From Bicyclus anynana (lineage: Eukaryota > Arthropoda > Insecta > Lepidoptera > Nymphalidae), in the NCBI RefSeq assembly GCF_947172395.1, contig NC_069104.1:11311355-11375354 (forward strand): DNA of 64,000 nt. The letters are read 5' to 3'. Shown one piece after another: positions 1 to 10,125 of the stretch. A program made the position numbers and the translations under genes. The notes below the pieces were generated by a model. It was not told the DNA's origin, did no database searches, and worked only from the letters and a program-made list of their open reading frames with translations. Every line of letters starts with the position of its first letter. Within the stretch, counting starts at the first letter, position 1.

Positions 1-231
1 TAGGGTAGGGGTAGGGTAGGGGTAGGGTAGGTGTAGGGTAGGGGTAGGGTAGGGGTAGGGGTAGGGTAGGGGTAGGGTAGGGGTAGGGTAGGGGTAGGGT
101 AGGGGTAGGGGTAGGGGTAGGGGTAGGGTAGGGGTAGGGTAGGGGTAGGGTAGGGGTAGGGTAGGGGTAGGGGTAGGGTAGGGGTAGGGTAGGGGTAGGG
201 TAGGGTAGGGGTAGGGTAGGGGTAGGGTAGC
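1..231. repeat. (TAGGGTAGGGG)n minisatellite array
   Basis: An almost pure mixture of TAGGG and TAGGGG units runs from the first base of the window. It is not the insect telomere repeat TTAGG. It belongs to the Helitron-like element ending at 287: a second copy of that element at 35469 (opposite strand) has the same neighbouring sequence followed by a short, impure CCCTACCCCTA tract at about 35531-35600. The array is therefore an expanded internal microsatellite. Its left boundary is off the window. Confidence 0.95.
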
Positions 232-287
232 GGTAGTTGAAAGTTTACATCGAGTTTCACGCGGACGAAGTCGCGGGCATCCGCTAG
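1..287 (+). mobile_element. Helitron-like element, family B, 3' end (left end off window)
   Basis: After the G-rich array come a unique block and the terminus GCGGACGAAGTCGCGGGCAT, CCGCTAG, then T. The 3' end has a GC-rich hairpin (GCGGAC...CGAAGTCGCG) just before CTAG and is followed by host T, as expected of Helitron 3' ends. The same terminus recurs at 6458, 24427, 35469 and 51681. The element is non-autonomous and no Rep/helicase sequence is visible. Confidence 0.8.
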
Positions 288-531
288 TAATATTATACTT
301 TCCAGTTTTTTCTTCTCAGCCCGGAATAGTTGACCTCGAACATGTGCACAAAGTACGAGATAAACAAGTCCCTTGCATATACGATATCACTCCTGGCATA
401 ATTTGTACTCCATTAATTTAAGTCTATTGGAGAATCACATAGTTGTTTAGTTAATGCTGAAGTTCTTAATGATTTATGATAGCCTGGTACTTCTGGTAGT
501 TAGTCTTTACTAATATAAAGTTAAATGCCTC

Positions 532-828
532 TTTAGTTCTGTGGGTTAGCCTATTTGTAGTTTCGGATCACGAGGTCCTGGGTTCGAATCCTGGGAATCG
601 AATATCGAATCGAGTTGGAAAGCTAGTCTCACACTCCCGTGCCTCGGAGAGCACGTTAAGCTGTCGGTCCCGGTCATTACCACATGATAGTGGTCGTTGA
701 GGAAATTAACGTTATCACCCTCCAAGCCGCATTAAAGCACCGTGCTGGTTCTAAGCTCCATATTCCCTCTTGTATAAAGATTGAGGGCCTGGCTCTATAG
801 TCCATTAAAATAGGCTGATAATGAAAAT
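532..828 (+). mobile_element. tRNA-derived SINE, family S3 (near full length)
   Basis: The head contains an A-box-like GGGTTAGCCTATTTGTAG and a clear B box GGTTCGAATCC at about 582-592. The body includes CACGAGGTCCTGGG and ends in GGCTCTATAGTCCATTAAAA and GGCTGATAATGA, the tail shared by other S3 copies. Related heads occur at 18143 and 33417, and reverse copies at 26268 and 43495. It would be transcribed by Pol III and mobilised by a LINE; no coding capacity. Confidence 0.8.
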
Positions 829-1490
829 TCCAAGTATACTTCTAAGTTCTAATAGTACTAAAGCTTTTTGTAACAACGCTTTTCGTCGAAGGAATTGCTA
901 AAATATGCGATGCCACTATTTTGTCATAGGTTAAAAGCTTCTTCAGTATCTTATAATTATTGTTGCATTTGTTTTTTTTTTTTAATTATGCAGTCAAAAC
1001 AACTTCATAATGATAATCGACCCATAAAACCATAACCACGGCTCGCGATACACACATCCTGAGCTACCGAAACCGCAACCACAGGCCGTAACCGGTTCAA
1101 AAGGGTCTTATTGAATTCAGTACTACCCACTAACTTTACACCCATCCAATTGTCAACTCTATTATACATTAATAAAGTCCAAATTTCCATAAACACTTCA
1201 AACTATTAATGTCGTTCTAAATAGCACCTTATTGTTTGGAGTATTAAGCTGAGTTTCCAATACAATTAATTGTTGCGAAGTGCAGGTATGAACGCCATCT
1301 GTCGGTGTTAATGGGTACCGAGTTAGTACTAACACATGACGCGGTTTCCGCGCTATGCGTTTTATTGCCCCTACTATTTGTACATAATGCATTTCGATTG
1401 AAATTTGATTTAACCAATTATTCTATGTATTTCATAAAGCTCGATTAAAATTTGATAAACCAATCCTATATTTAATATGTCAATGAAGTA
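829..1490. other. No recognisable feature
   Basis: AT-rich DNA. Two adjacent minus-strand frames of 63 and 64 codons (1005-1196 and 1198-1392) lack any motif I recognise, and neither has splice or promoter context that I can defend. Confidence 0.5.
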
Positions 1491-1499
1491 AAATAATGT

Positions 1500-1720
1500 A
1501 AAATTACGTTAATTTAATATTATAAAAAATCGGTTGTCTGTAAAGTCAGTTTACTGACGATAGTTGAACGTGACAACGTCATAAGTTTTTCTAAAATACT
1601 GTTTAATAATCTTCATATACATGAATATACTTTATTTCGCGTGACGTCATCTTTTATCGCCTATCGCTCCATCGAATTATAAGACGTTGTCACGTCATAA
1701 GACGAAAAATGTATTGAAAA
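1500..1720. repeat. Unclassified repeat with inverted CGTGACAACGTC motifs
   Basis: CGTGACAACGTCATAAG near 1569 faces GACGTTGTCACGTCATAAGA near 1683. The 12-base core CGTGACAACGTC is perfectly inverted with about 100 bases between, and GTGACGTCAT lies inside. This looks like a small decayed palindromic element; no target duplication is evident. Confidence 0.5.
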
Positions 1721-2764
1721 ATTATAAAAAGTACTTAATTCAAAAATTGCTGAGTTTATTTTCAAGATTTATCAAAGATAAAATAATAAAATTTGCATAA
1801 ATATGTACAAAATATTAAAACAAAATTGTTAATTTAAAAAATATTACAAAGATTCCAGCTCACGTAATTTATTTACCCATATGCACCCATACCTGGTGCA
1901 TTTCACGTTGTTAAATTAAAAACATCTAATATTTATTATCCTCACACTTAAAATTAGTTTCAAAACGATGCTCAAGTTTATTATTATTAATTCTGATTTA
2001 TAGACCACCAAGGAACGCTGCAATAAAAATAAATTGTATTTGTCGTGTCTCTATAATACTTTTTTGTAACCATCACTTACCAAATGAAAATGAACCTATT
2101 TGTCAAGCTCGAATAAAAAAGTATTACGCTCGTTCATTACTCGAGCTGCGATGAAGGAATTTCTCACTTCACAGCATCGTAGTCAAGTAAAATCAAGCGA
2201 GAACCATTAGTATCAATTCTTCATCTTTGTTAAACAGTCATGTATTTTTAAGTAATATAATTCATACAAAACTAAGACTTATCTCCCAGAAATAAAGCTT
2301 AAATTCGCTTGCAAACAATGTTACAGTTATTAGATTGAATTGAAACGAAATTGTGCTTTATGGTGGTGGAAATAAAGTTGAAACTGTTTTGGTGAAGGTT
2401 GTAGATTAAATATCATAATTTGTTCGTGTTTTATAGTTCCCTTCGGTGCAGGCTTGATGGCCCGAGACTACATAATAAAGCGCTGTTAGAGGCTTTGTTT
2501 GCAAAGGTGTTCTGTAACTGAAAATATTGTTTATTTTTTTAAAGCGCTGTGAACATGCTTTGGATGTAAAATAGTGTTTCTAAAATATACACTTGCTTTT
2601 CCATTAGGGAGAGAGATACGATTAAAGGAATAAAATTCATAATTTATTCTAATGACGGAGTAGGAACAGTTATCATGAGGTAAAATTAATATCGAAATTT
2701 TCTCGTAAGGAAAAAAGAATATTAATTAAACTAATCTACAAATATTTCGAGTAGGAGTCTTTAA
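1721..2764. other. No recognisable feature
   Basis: AT-rich sequence with no conserved coding frame, tRNA or clear repeat. A slightly GC-richer patch at 2440-2520 has no recognised homology. Confidence 0.5.
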
Positions 2765-3262
2765 AAACCCCGGACAAGTGTGAGTCGGACTCGCCCACCG
2801 ACGGTTCCGTGCGTAGTAAAATAATTCAGGAATGGAATTGCGCAGTTTTTGGAGAGTTTTAACATTTAATTACAAATGTAAGTCTTTAGTTTGTCATTTT
2901 TTATAAGTTCATGAATTGAATTGTGCAGTTTTTGTCGATTTTTTCCCGAATTTTAGACCCCCTGTAGTTTAAGATTTAATTACAAATGTATAGTTTTGTG
3001 ATATTTTTCTTGTACTTCCGATGTTACGAGTACTTCCCAAAATTCATGGTTCTAGGTCAACGGGAAGTAAATTATGGCCGTATATTTACTTTGAAGTTTA
3101 ATTTTTTTACAACCGCACCTAAACCTTAGTAGTATAAGAATTTATCGATACCGGCAAGCGTTCCTCAGATAAAGGTTCATAAACGATAGACATATGGACA
3201 ACAAAGGGATTATATAAGATTTCCGTTTTTTTTTTTTATTTTAAGATACAGAACCCTAAAAC
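2765..3262 (+). repeat. Interspersed repeat of the AAGTGTGAGTCGGACTCGCC type
   Basis: It begins ACCCCGGACAAGTGTGAGTC with GGACTCGCCCACCGACGGTT and a GTTCCGTGCG motif, and closes with GATACAGAACCCTAAAA near 3255. This pairing (AGTCGGACTCGC...GGTTCCGT, then a distal GGAACCCTAAAA-like end) is familiar from many lepidopteran genomes, but I cannot give its class. The inside is AT-rich and non-coding. Boundaries are approximate. Confidence 0.6.
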
Positions 3263-3289
3263 CACCGTTCCCAGATATTTGTCCTCATT

Positions 3290-3425
3290 ACAGTAGACAA
3301 GTGAAACAAAATAGAGCAGTGCAAATGTATGTAGGACTCAATATCCGCAATCGCTGTGCGGAACCGTCATTACAGCTTCCGTATTATGAAAACCCCTGTG
3401 TTTATTGTATATACACCATTCCCCA
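3290..3425 (+). repeat. Unclassified repeat U2, copy 1
   Basis: Shares about 90% identity with 4645-4795 in the same orientation: AACAAAATAG, GCAAATGTATGTAGGACTCA, ATATCCGC, GTGCGGAACCGTCATTA and TCCGTAT are common to both. Copy 1 lacks the CCCGGAAGTACTCGCGCTC segment found in copy 2. Nothing coding is seen. Confidence 0.7.
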
Positions 3426-3554
3426 CACATCTCGTGAGACTTGACGTGTCAGCTTGTGTAGCGACGGCCCAAGAGATCTTCGAGATTTGTCTTTAACCCG
3501 TATCACATAGGATACACCAAATGTTATAAATTATTATGAAGTATCCTTGAAACC

Positions 3555-3850
3555 AATTTGTTAACCGACTTCCAAAAAGGAGGAGGTTCTACGTTCGGCT
3601 GTATGTATGTTTTTTTTTTTATGTATGTCCAGCGATAATTCCGTCATTTGTGGACCGATTTTGAATTTATGCATACGTTTAGGCCTACCGTATCACATAG
3701 AATACGGCCCTTTCCGGGCTCCCTATGTAATTGTAATTTTTTTTTTATTATGTTTTCTATGTTCTATGACATTATATGATGTCATTAAATTAGACAAAAA
3801 CACTTATTTTACAAAAAAATAGTTTCAGGTCTAAATGGGTTAAATCCTTT
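3555..3850 (+). repeat. Interspersed repeat U5 (ACCGACTTCCAAAAAGGAGG type)
   Basis: Starts TTAACCGACTTCCAAAAAGG, AGGAGGTTCT, then a T tract and a GACCGATTTTGAA motif. Related copies lie at 11812 (same strand) and at 44260 and about 16995 (reverse). This is a familiar but here decayed lepidopteran repeat. The 71-codon frame at 3607-3822 lies inside it and is not a gene. Confidence 0.55.
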
Positions 3851-3900
3851 CTTTTTTACCCGACTGAAGGAAGGGTTATGTTTTTCGCGCGTATCTTGTA

Positions 3901-4100
3901 CTAGCTGACGCCGCGCGGTTTCACCCGCGTGGTTCCCGTTCCCGACGGAATACGGGGATAATATATAACCTATAGCCTTCCTCAATAAATGGACTATCTA
4001 ACACTGAAAGAATTTTTGTAATCGGACCAGCAATTCCTGAGATTAGCGCGTTCAAACAAACAAACAAAGAAACTCTTCAGCTTTATAATATTAGTATAGA
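3901..4100 (-). mobile_element. Helitron-like non-autonomous element, family A
   Basis: Reads A|CTAGCTGACGCCGCGCGG...TTAGTATAGA|T on the plus strand, so the element runs TCTATACTAATATTATAAAG (5') to GCCGCGCGGCGTCAGCTAG (3') on the minus strand. It obeys the Helitron rules: TC start, CTAG end, insertion between A and T, no terminal inverted repeat or target duplication, and a 3' hairpin (CCGCGCGG) a few bases before CTAG. A (TTTG)n tract lies near the 5' end. About 200 bp, non-coding. It matches the small microsatellite-associated Helitrons described in Lepidoptera. Confidence 0.85.
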
Positions 4101-4544
4101 TTTATGTATGTATGTAAGTAATATTTTGTATTACCTCATATCTTCTAAAACGCTTTGATTTGTGTTAATAACCCAAGTGTTCTTGGAAAGGTGAAGTTAA
4201 AATCAACACGACGACTGTGAGACGCTATAGACTCGAGGTGAATTTTTTTTTTCGAATATTACAATAAGGGTATCAAATTTAAGGGCTCATCAAGATTTCA
4301 AAATGATATATCATGGCCTTAATCAAAAACCTACAATTAGAAAAATGTTGTTTAAATAATCAAGCCGGAAGACAAGGTGCAAGCAGGTTAGGCAGTCGGG
4401 TTTTTTTATTTTTTTTTTAATTATTTAAAAATTATGATTTTCACTGACTATATACTTACCAGATATAAACTGTTTGGGTATACTCCAGGAATAATCAAGT
4501 GATGTTAGCCGTTTTACTATTTTAATGTATGCTCAAATTTTTTT
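4101..4544. other. AT-rich spacer
   Basis: Mostly unrecognised. Around 4368-4400 a fragment AAGCAGGTTAGGCAGTCGGG may be a decayed U5-type end. Confidence 0.4.
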
Positions 4545-4640
4545 ATGACCAATAGTCCCTTTCCCCTCCAATTAGTCGGAAAAGACTGTATACGACGACG
4601 ATAGTCCAGCGGGTGCTCTTTACCACTGAGCTATTGAGGT
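4545..4640 (-). mobile_element. tRNA-derived SINE, family S4, fragment
   Basis: On the minus strand it reads CCTCAATAGCTCAGTGGTAA, AGAGCACCCGCTGGAC, a tRNA-like head with an A box TAGCTCAGTGGTAA, followed by GACTAATTGG near the tail. It matches 13058-13210 but is shortened and lacks the B-box region. Confidence 0.6.
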
Positions 4641-4644
4641 TTGA

Positions 4645-4795
4645 GCGAAACAAAATAGGGCAATGCAAATGTATGTAGGACTCAATATCCGCTATCGCAG
4701 AGGTGCGGAACCGTCATTATAGCATCCGTATCCCGGAAGTACTCGCGCTCAATCCTGTTCGCCTTTATGAAAACCCTTTGTTTTTATTGTATACT
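4645..4795 (+). repeat. Unclassified repeat U2, copy 2
   Basis: Direct copy of 3290-3425, see there. It carries a few extra bases (AGAG before GTGCGG) and a longer segment CCCGGAAGTACTCGCGCTC before the TTTATGAAAACCC block. Confidence 0.7.
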
Positions 4796-4799
4796 CGCC

Positions 4800-5040
4800 T
4801 ACACGTGGTGGATACCTCTATGGTTCAGTGGTTAGCTTGTATGGGTACTGGTCCTGTATCTTAACTTTGGGTAAGATTAATCATCAATAAGAACCCACTG
4901 TTGAGCACGAGTCTCCTCTCAGAATGGGCCGCATCCGCATTGGGCCAGCGTGGTGGACTATTGGCCTAACCCCTCTCATTCTTAGAGGAGACTCGTGCTC
5001 AGCAGTGAGCCGAATAATGATTTTTTAGGTTGATAATAAT
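4800..5040. mobile_element. SINE mosaic: S3-like head plus opposed S2 tails
   Basis: A tRNA-like head (GGTTCAGTGGTTAGCTTGTA) is followed by two S2 tail segments facing each other: CACTGTTGAGCACGAGTCTC at about 4897 (reverse) and GAGGAGACTCGTGCTCAGCA at about 4986 (forward), with the CATTGGGCCAGCGTGGTGGA body between. The inverted arms could pair. This is a rearranged, nested SINE cluster, not one complete element. Confidence 0.65.
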
Positions 5041-5178
5041 GATGTTAAATAAATATTGTATATTCATTTCATCTTAGCTCCGTGTCATGACAAATTGAAC
5101 ATGGTCAATGTTCCCTTTTCTTTTCTAATTATACAAGCTATTATACTTAGATATATCGATCTAAGTCAGGTCCTTTAA

Positions 5179-5302
5179 CACGTTCGCTGCGCTACCAGGT
5201 CAATTGACCTTGTACGTCTAGCGTGTTTAAGAGTTACGAGGTCGATTGACCTCGTACCACACCAGAGGAAAGTACAGAAAAATCAGTGCTGCAGCGAAAG
5301 TG
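5179..5302. mobile_element. piggyBac-type MITE with TTAA target duplication
   Basis: Flanked by TTAA at 5175-5178 and 5303-5306. Terminal inverted repeats are CACGTTCGCTGC and the reverse complement of GCAGCGAAAGTG, one mismatch in 12. Inside are two palindromes, GGTCAATTGACC and GAGGTCGATTGACCTC. TTAA duplication is characteristic of piggyBac transposases; the element has no coding capacity and is about 124 bp. Confidence 0.75.
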
Positions 5303-5306
5303 TTAA

Positions 5307-6162
5307 GGGTCCTTTTAGTGTAGACAAACACAAAATGAGGATGGCGAAAGTGGGAGTCACACTCAGAAGTGTCGTACACTCTTATATTTGTATTAATTAA
5401 AACTGTTATTTTATAAGGTGCTTGTAAAAAAAATATTGAAATTTTACAGAACGGGAATCAAGATTACTTCTATACTTAACATGGTAAAATTGTTCTACTT
5501 GTTGCCTGAGACCGAAACGCCTTGTCGTATTTACAAAGCAATCACGCAGTTGTATATCGGCGGCGGTGTTTTTAGTATAAAATTCACATTTATTCTTTTG
5601 CATAGATACCTTCTAATTTTATGGTATATCTCTTTTCTCCCTGCTTTTCAAGATTGGTTACCATTTGCTTTTTTCTTAGTTTAATCTCGATTAACAACCA
5701 TTAATGGGTTTCCATTATGTACGCTACTTTTATCAGCTAGTCCCAAAATACATGCAATCTCGCCATTCTCATTTGACCCATGTTACCCGTTTCCGGGGTT
5801 ACAATACACATCAATAAGCACTCCAAACTTCACCTTAAAATTCTAATAAACTAAATAATTCTGTACGCAAAAGAGGTTCATTTACCGGTTATACATTTAT
5901 AATTAATTTTAATTATATTCACGTTTAACTTAAACAAAACTTTTAATGTAGTTAGCCGATAAATGTTGTGGTTAAAGTTGCGAAGTTAGTTTCACCGCGG
6001 TTGGATATCGGAAAATTGTTTGAAAGCGAACTTAAAGTATTTTCCTATACTTTTCTTTATTAAGCGCCCACTGGAGGTCAATTAATGCAGTTTTATTCGT
6101 AGTAGCTTTTGCTGCTTTTTTAATTTCGTGTTGTTCGAAATGAAAATATTAAAGTTAGTATA
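5307..6162. other. No recognisable feature
   Basis: Contains an 88-codon plus frame (5418-5684), rich in hydrophobic residues as expected from AT-rich translation, overlapping a 65-codon minus frame. No start context, splice site or domain supports either. Confidence 0.45.
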
Positions 6163-6458
6163 TCAATACATATAAATGAATTTGAAGTGTCTTGTCTGTG
6201 ATTTCAAAATAACATTTTACAAATGCTTATAGTTATTTGCACGATACCCACACGTAATCAAGCTTTTTTAAATTTTGTCTGTCTGTTTGTCCGGGCTAAT
6301 CACTGAAATGGCTGAACAGATTTTAACGAGATTTTTACTGGAAGACAGAGGAGGTCATGGAGTAACATATCAGCTACTTTTTATCTCGAAAAAGATGGTT
6401 CCCGTGGGATTTGTAAAAAACTGAATTTCACGTGGACGTAGTCGCGAGCATCCGCTAG
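6163..6458 (+). mobile_element. Helitron-like element, family B/C
   Basis: Begins A|TCAATACATATAAATGAA and ends CACGTGGACGTAGTCGCGAG, CATCCGCTAG|T. The interior reads GTCTGTCTGTTTGTCCGG and CTACTTTTTATCTCG, matching the common body of these elements. The 3' hairpin arms are slightly mutated. Non-coding. Confidence 0.8.
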
Positions 6459-7239
6459 TGTTTGATAAATTCATTGAAAAAATAGCTAAAGCGAATTCGT
6501 AAATCACGAAAATTTATAACAAGAAAATGTATAACATTAAAAAGTGAAAAATAACATCGTACCAATTATCATTCATTAATTTGTAAAATCAAAAATTTAT
6601 AAACCAATTCAGGATGACCAATCTAGTCATACTAATAGCAAACCTGAAAATGAACTATTCTAGAGCCTTCCTTGAACAGTACTGTTTATCAAAAAAACAA
6701 ATTAATAATGAGGGTATAAATCACTAGTCATTTCACACCTAATATTAATTATAATTAACTAGTTCTTATATTAATGAAAATATGTTCGATTAGATAGATA
6801 GATATGGTTAATATATTATATATATAATTTTACTAACAAACCAAAAATAAGTTATAAAATGAAATGCGTTTTCGACCTTCATTTTTTTGTTGGTAAACAG
6901 TACTCATGTTTGTTAGTTATACTTTTAAGAGCTCATTTACCTGAGCAAAATTTACATGAAATTTTGTTAGGTTGTCAAGAGTAGGTAAAAAAAATACTGA
7001 AAGAAAAAAGTATATTTCCATTCAGTTACACTTTACGAACATTTGATATAGATAGTAAATAATAAATAAAACAAGTGATGCATCTCGCCCCACTCTCCTC
7101 TACATTAGCAAATAGCACCGCGGTGTATCGATGCGAACCAATCGCGTAAGAGGGTCATATTTCACCTCATGTGGACTACACTAAATGTGTTTCCTATTTT
7201 TTTAGTTACCTATTACTTGCTGATTCCGTACTCGTATAT
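6459..7239. other. No recognisable feature
   Basis: AT-rich. Holds a short GATA tract (AGATAGATAGATA near 6794), nothing else I can name. Confidence 0.5.
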
Positions 7240-7508
7240 TAATATTATAAATGCGAATTTGTGATCATTATTTTGTTACGTTTTTACGTTTAAACTACTA
7301 AATCGAATAAAAAAATTTCAGCGATGAAAAGCTACATTATTAGCGAGTAACAACATAAATAATATAATAAGTAAATGCAAATTTGAGACAGTTTGTCACG
7401 TTTCACGCCTAAACTACTAAAGTGATTAAGACTATTTCTTTCATCAATGGAAACCTACATTATTAGCAAGTCACTTATGCTACGCTATGGGAACGCAAAA
7501 TACGCTAG
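7240..7508 (+). mobile_element. Helitron-like element with internal tandem duplication
   Basis: The 5' part holds AATATTATAAATGCGAATTT and the 3' end is AAATACGCTAG|T. A module of about 125 bp is duplicated inside: ATGCGAATTTG at 7250 and ATGCAAATTTG at 7375, each followed by ACG..TAAACTACTAAA and CTACATTATTAGC. The terminal hairpin has decayed. Non-coding. Confidence 0.6.
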
Positions 7509-7589
7509 TATATTATATTTAAAAGTGCCTCAGCTTCCTTGTTTTTTGTAACTTATCGGTTGCTTTGGTATCACTTGATGGTAAGTGAT

Positions 7590-7850
7590 GGACATTCAGA
7601 AAACGCAATGTTGTTCGACCTCTCGTTTGAAGACATCAAACCTGGTGGAGTGATGCCTTCAAACAGGTTGCTGGATGTAGTTAGCTCATGATAATATAGG
7701 TGCGTTTGGAACCCTCGTAACTTTAATTTTAAGTTTTCGACTATTATTACCATCATTAGATAAATTAAATTATGACATAATCATGACCTTTCAAAAGTGC
7801 TACAAGCAACTAAGCCTAATTGAAATAAATGAAGTTTGAATTATAATGTT
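7590..7850 (-). repeat. Interspersed repeat U4 (CAATTAGGCTTAGTT type)
   Basis: On the minus strand it reads CATTTATTTCAATTAGGCTT, AGCACTTTTGAAAGGTCATG, TGGTAATAATAGTCGAAAAC and GTTACGAGGGTTCCAAACGC, shared with 13898, 51359 and 63225. It looks like a retroelement 3' region, but I cannot assign a clade. The 61-codon minus frame at 7571-7756 is part of it. Confidence 0.7.
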
Positions 7851-7884
7851 TGGAAATTTATAAGAAGCTTGTTTGTTACAACGA

Positions 7885-7965
7885 TTGATGATGATGATCT
7901 CATCATCAGCTTAGGCTGGAAATCGAATCCAAGACCTTCTAGCTAGAGCCTCCCGCGTACAAGAC
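7885..7965 (-). mobile_element. tRNA-SINE fragment (S3-like), decayed
   Basis: Contains a reverse B box (GGAAATCGAATCCAAGACCT) next to a GATGATGATCTCATCATCAG tail. Only the head and tail remain. Confidence 0.45.
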
Positions 7966-9014
7966 AGATCAAACGGCAGCAGTTATGTTTCAGAACTTAG
8001 TTATTATCATACTGACTTGTCAATCGACGCCAGGGGGAAAGTTGTCGAAAGACACCCACGTTATCTAGAATATTTCAGCTTAAATTATGAACAGATGGTG
8101 TAGACCGAGCGCCTGCGGTTGCCGGACATGCTTCACTGACATGGAAAGCTGCGAAAAGTCAACTACAGTTCATTTCATGTAGGATGGTGCGAGTGAAAGT
8201 TCGTTTCACTGTTGAAAGTTTGCCGCAATTCACGATAATGTACATTTTATGAACGTCATACAGGCGACTGTCACCGTACCCATGCTTATGGATTTTGGAC
8301 TGGGGTTGCTTTCGACAGATGCCGACTTAAGTATCGCACGTATACGAAAATAAAATTGTCGTGCAGGGGAGAATATAGAGAATAACTTTATCGTTGTATT
8401 TAAACAGCCAAAAAATATCTACTTTTAATAAAAAATATTAAACTTTGACTTTTATTTTGTTTTTCTTATAATTATAAACTTTTTCAAAATCAATCAAACT
8501 TTTCTTAGACAACACTGCGATATCTATACACCAGATTAAAGTACACTTTTTCTAGAATAAAAAACCATGAAAACAACCATAAGAATTTAGAAATTCATTA
8601 ACAAAATCATTAAACTTCGATCATTAAATTAACCATAAAATCAAGTACCCGACATTTCAAAAATCAAATTTTGACAAATGAAAAGTGACAAGTTTCTTTA
8701 TTGTCGATAGAAAAAAGGGGCTGTACACACTCCACAAATAGAGAGCAACGTAGAGAACGCCACAGTTTAAATAAAATTTACAGCGACAAAAGTATTGCCG
8801 CGCTAAATCTACCGGGCATACGAATGTCCCACAGGCGTTCATGGGTCGATTGATTACGGGGACCAGTGATTCCCATTGGCCGGGACCAGTGGATAAGTAT
8901 AGGGAGGACCTAGCTTCCCAGTTGTATGGCTGGAAATAATGAGTGGTGCTAAGGTTTAAGAGAACTTAAAAGGTTCCTAAAGACGGGTCCTCACGAAGCC
9001 GCATTCCTAACTCC
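7966..9014. other. Mostly unrecognised sequence with a GC-richer block at 8020-8340
   Basis: The 8020-8340 block (for example GCGAAAAGTCAACTACAGTT) has higher GC than its surroundings but no sustained frame. A 61-codon minus frame at 8657-8842 has no recognisable domain. Confidence 0.45.
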
Positions 9015-9240
9015 ATAATTGACTAATTGACTGTTCGCCTAACCCCTCTCGTTCTGAAAAAAAATTCGATCTCAGCTGTAAGCCAATATGGGTTGTAATG
9101 ATAATGACGATGACTTACCTGTAGTAGGAACTTCCAACCTTCCTGAAATGAAGTCGTCGTTATCAACCCATATTCGACTCACTGCTGCTCAAGTCTCCTC
9201 TCAGAATAAGAGCGGTAAGGCTAATTGTCCATCAGGCCTG
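9015..9240. mobile_element. Opposed SINE S2 tail fragments
   Basis: A forward tail (CCTAACCCCTCTCGTTCTGA, AGCTGTAAGCCAATATGGG) at about 9028-9100 is followed by a reverse tail (ACCCATATTCGACTCACTGC, GTCTCCTCTCAGAATAAGAG) at about 9165-9220. They form a head-to-head inverted pair without tRNA heads. The short frame at 9088-9273 is inside this pair. Confidence 0.65.
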
Positions 9241-9730
9241 AAATGCAGTAGATCTAGCTGTTGCAAGCTCTAAGTCTATAAAATGGCGGAATAACGTTAC
9301 ACTTTGGAGCGGACGGAATTCGAGACGAGGTGTTAGTCAAAATGGCTGAATTTTTAATATTACACTTTCGGGAGAGTGTTGAATAGTCCACAGTTTTGGC
9401 AGTTCGCGCATATTTTTGTTGAAATTTAATAAAGCTTTCGGATGGCCAATTCAGTTTATGCAGAATAGAACTGAATTTCATATTTGAAAGTTCAAAATAA
9501 TATTAAACGTGAAAGTTCATAATGTAGTCTACATATTTTGCTATTTCATCTCTCTCTCTAACGCTTAAAGTAATTCTAGAATTTTCTAAATTATGAATAA
9601 TGGTGATAATTCGCATTGTGATATTTTAACACATTCATGTTAATGTCTATTGTTTAAACTTCAATTACATAAAAAATGTTCATCATTAATGTATCGTCAG
9701 CACTTTTTATCATCCAAAATACAGTTTTAG

Positions 9731-10125
9731 TTGGAAGGATGATTCAGCCATTGGTAGTTACCACCCTACCGACAAAGACGTAGCGTTACGTTTAACGTTA
9801 ATGTCGAGTAGAAACTGAAAGGGATGTGGATTTTCAGTCTGCTCCTAACAAGTTAGCCCGCTTCCATCTTAGATTGCATCATCACTTACCATCAGGTGAG
9901 ATTGTAGTCAAGGGCTAACTAAGTTGTACAGAATAAAAAACTTGTACAGAATAAAAAAAAAAAACCTACCGTCTAGCGATTTAGCATTCCGGTACGATAT
10001 CGTGTCGAAATCGAAAGGGGTGTGGATTTTCATTCTCCCGTTCAAGTTAACCCGCTTCCATCTTAGATTGCCACTTACCATCAGGTGATATTGTAGTCAA
10101 GAACTATCTTGTAAACAATAAAAAT
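9731..10125 (+). mobile_element. Two tandem 5'-truncated S1 (Metulj-like) SINE copies
   Basis: Copy one (about 9731-9960) and copy two (about 9966-10125) both run GGTACGAT/GAAACTGAAAGGG-type body, CCGCTTCCATCTTAGATTGC, CACTTACCATCAGGTGA, TTGTAGTCAAG, then an AATAAAAA tail. Both lack the tRNA head. Head-to-tail arrangement suggests the A-rich tail of one was the target of the next. Confidence 0.8.

Noticed and set aside
1..231. Telomeric repeat
   Set aside because: Lepidopteran telomeres are TTAGG; here the units are TAGGG/TAGGGG and the array is continuous with a Helitron-like 3' end also present internally at 35.5 kb.
532..610. Functional tRNA genes at SINE heads (also 13140, 18150, 24760, 61080, 62450)
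   Set aside because: Each head continues into a conserved SINE body and tail, and acceptor stems do not pair.
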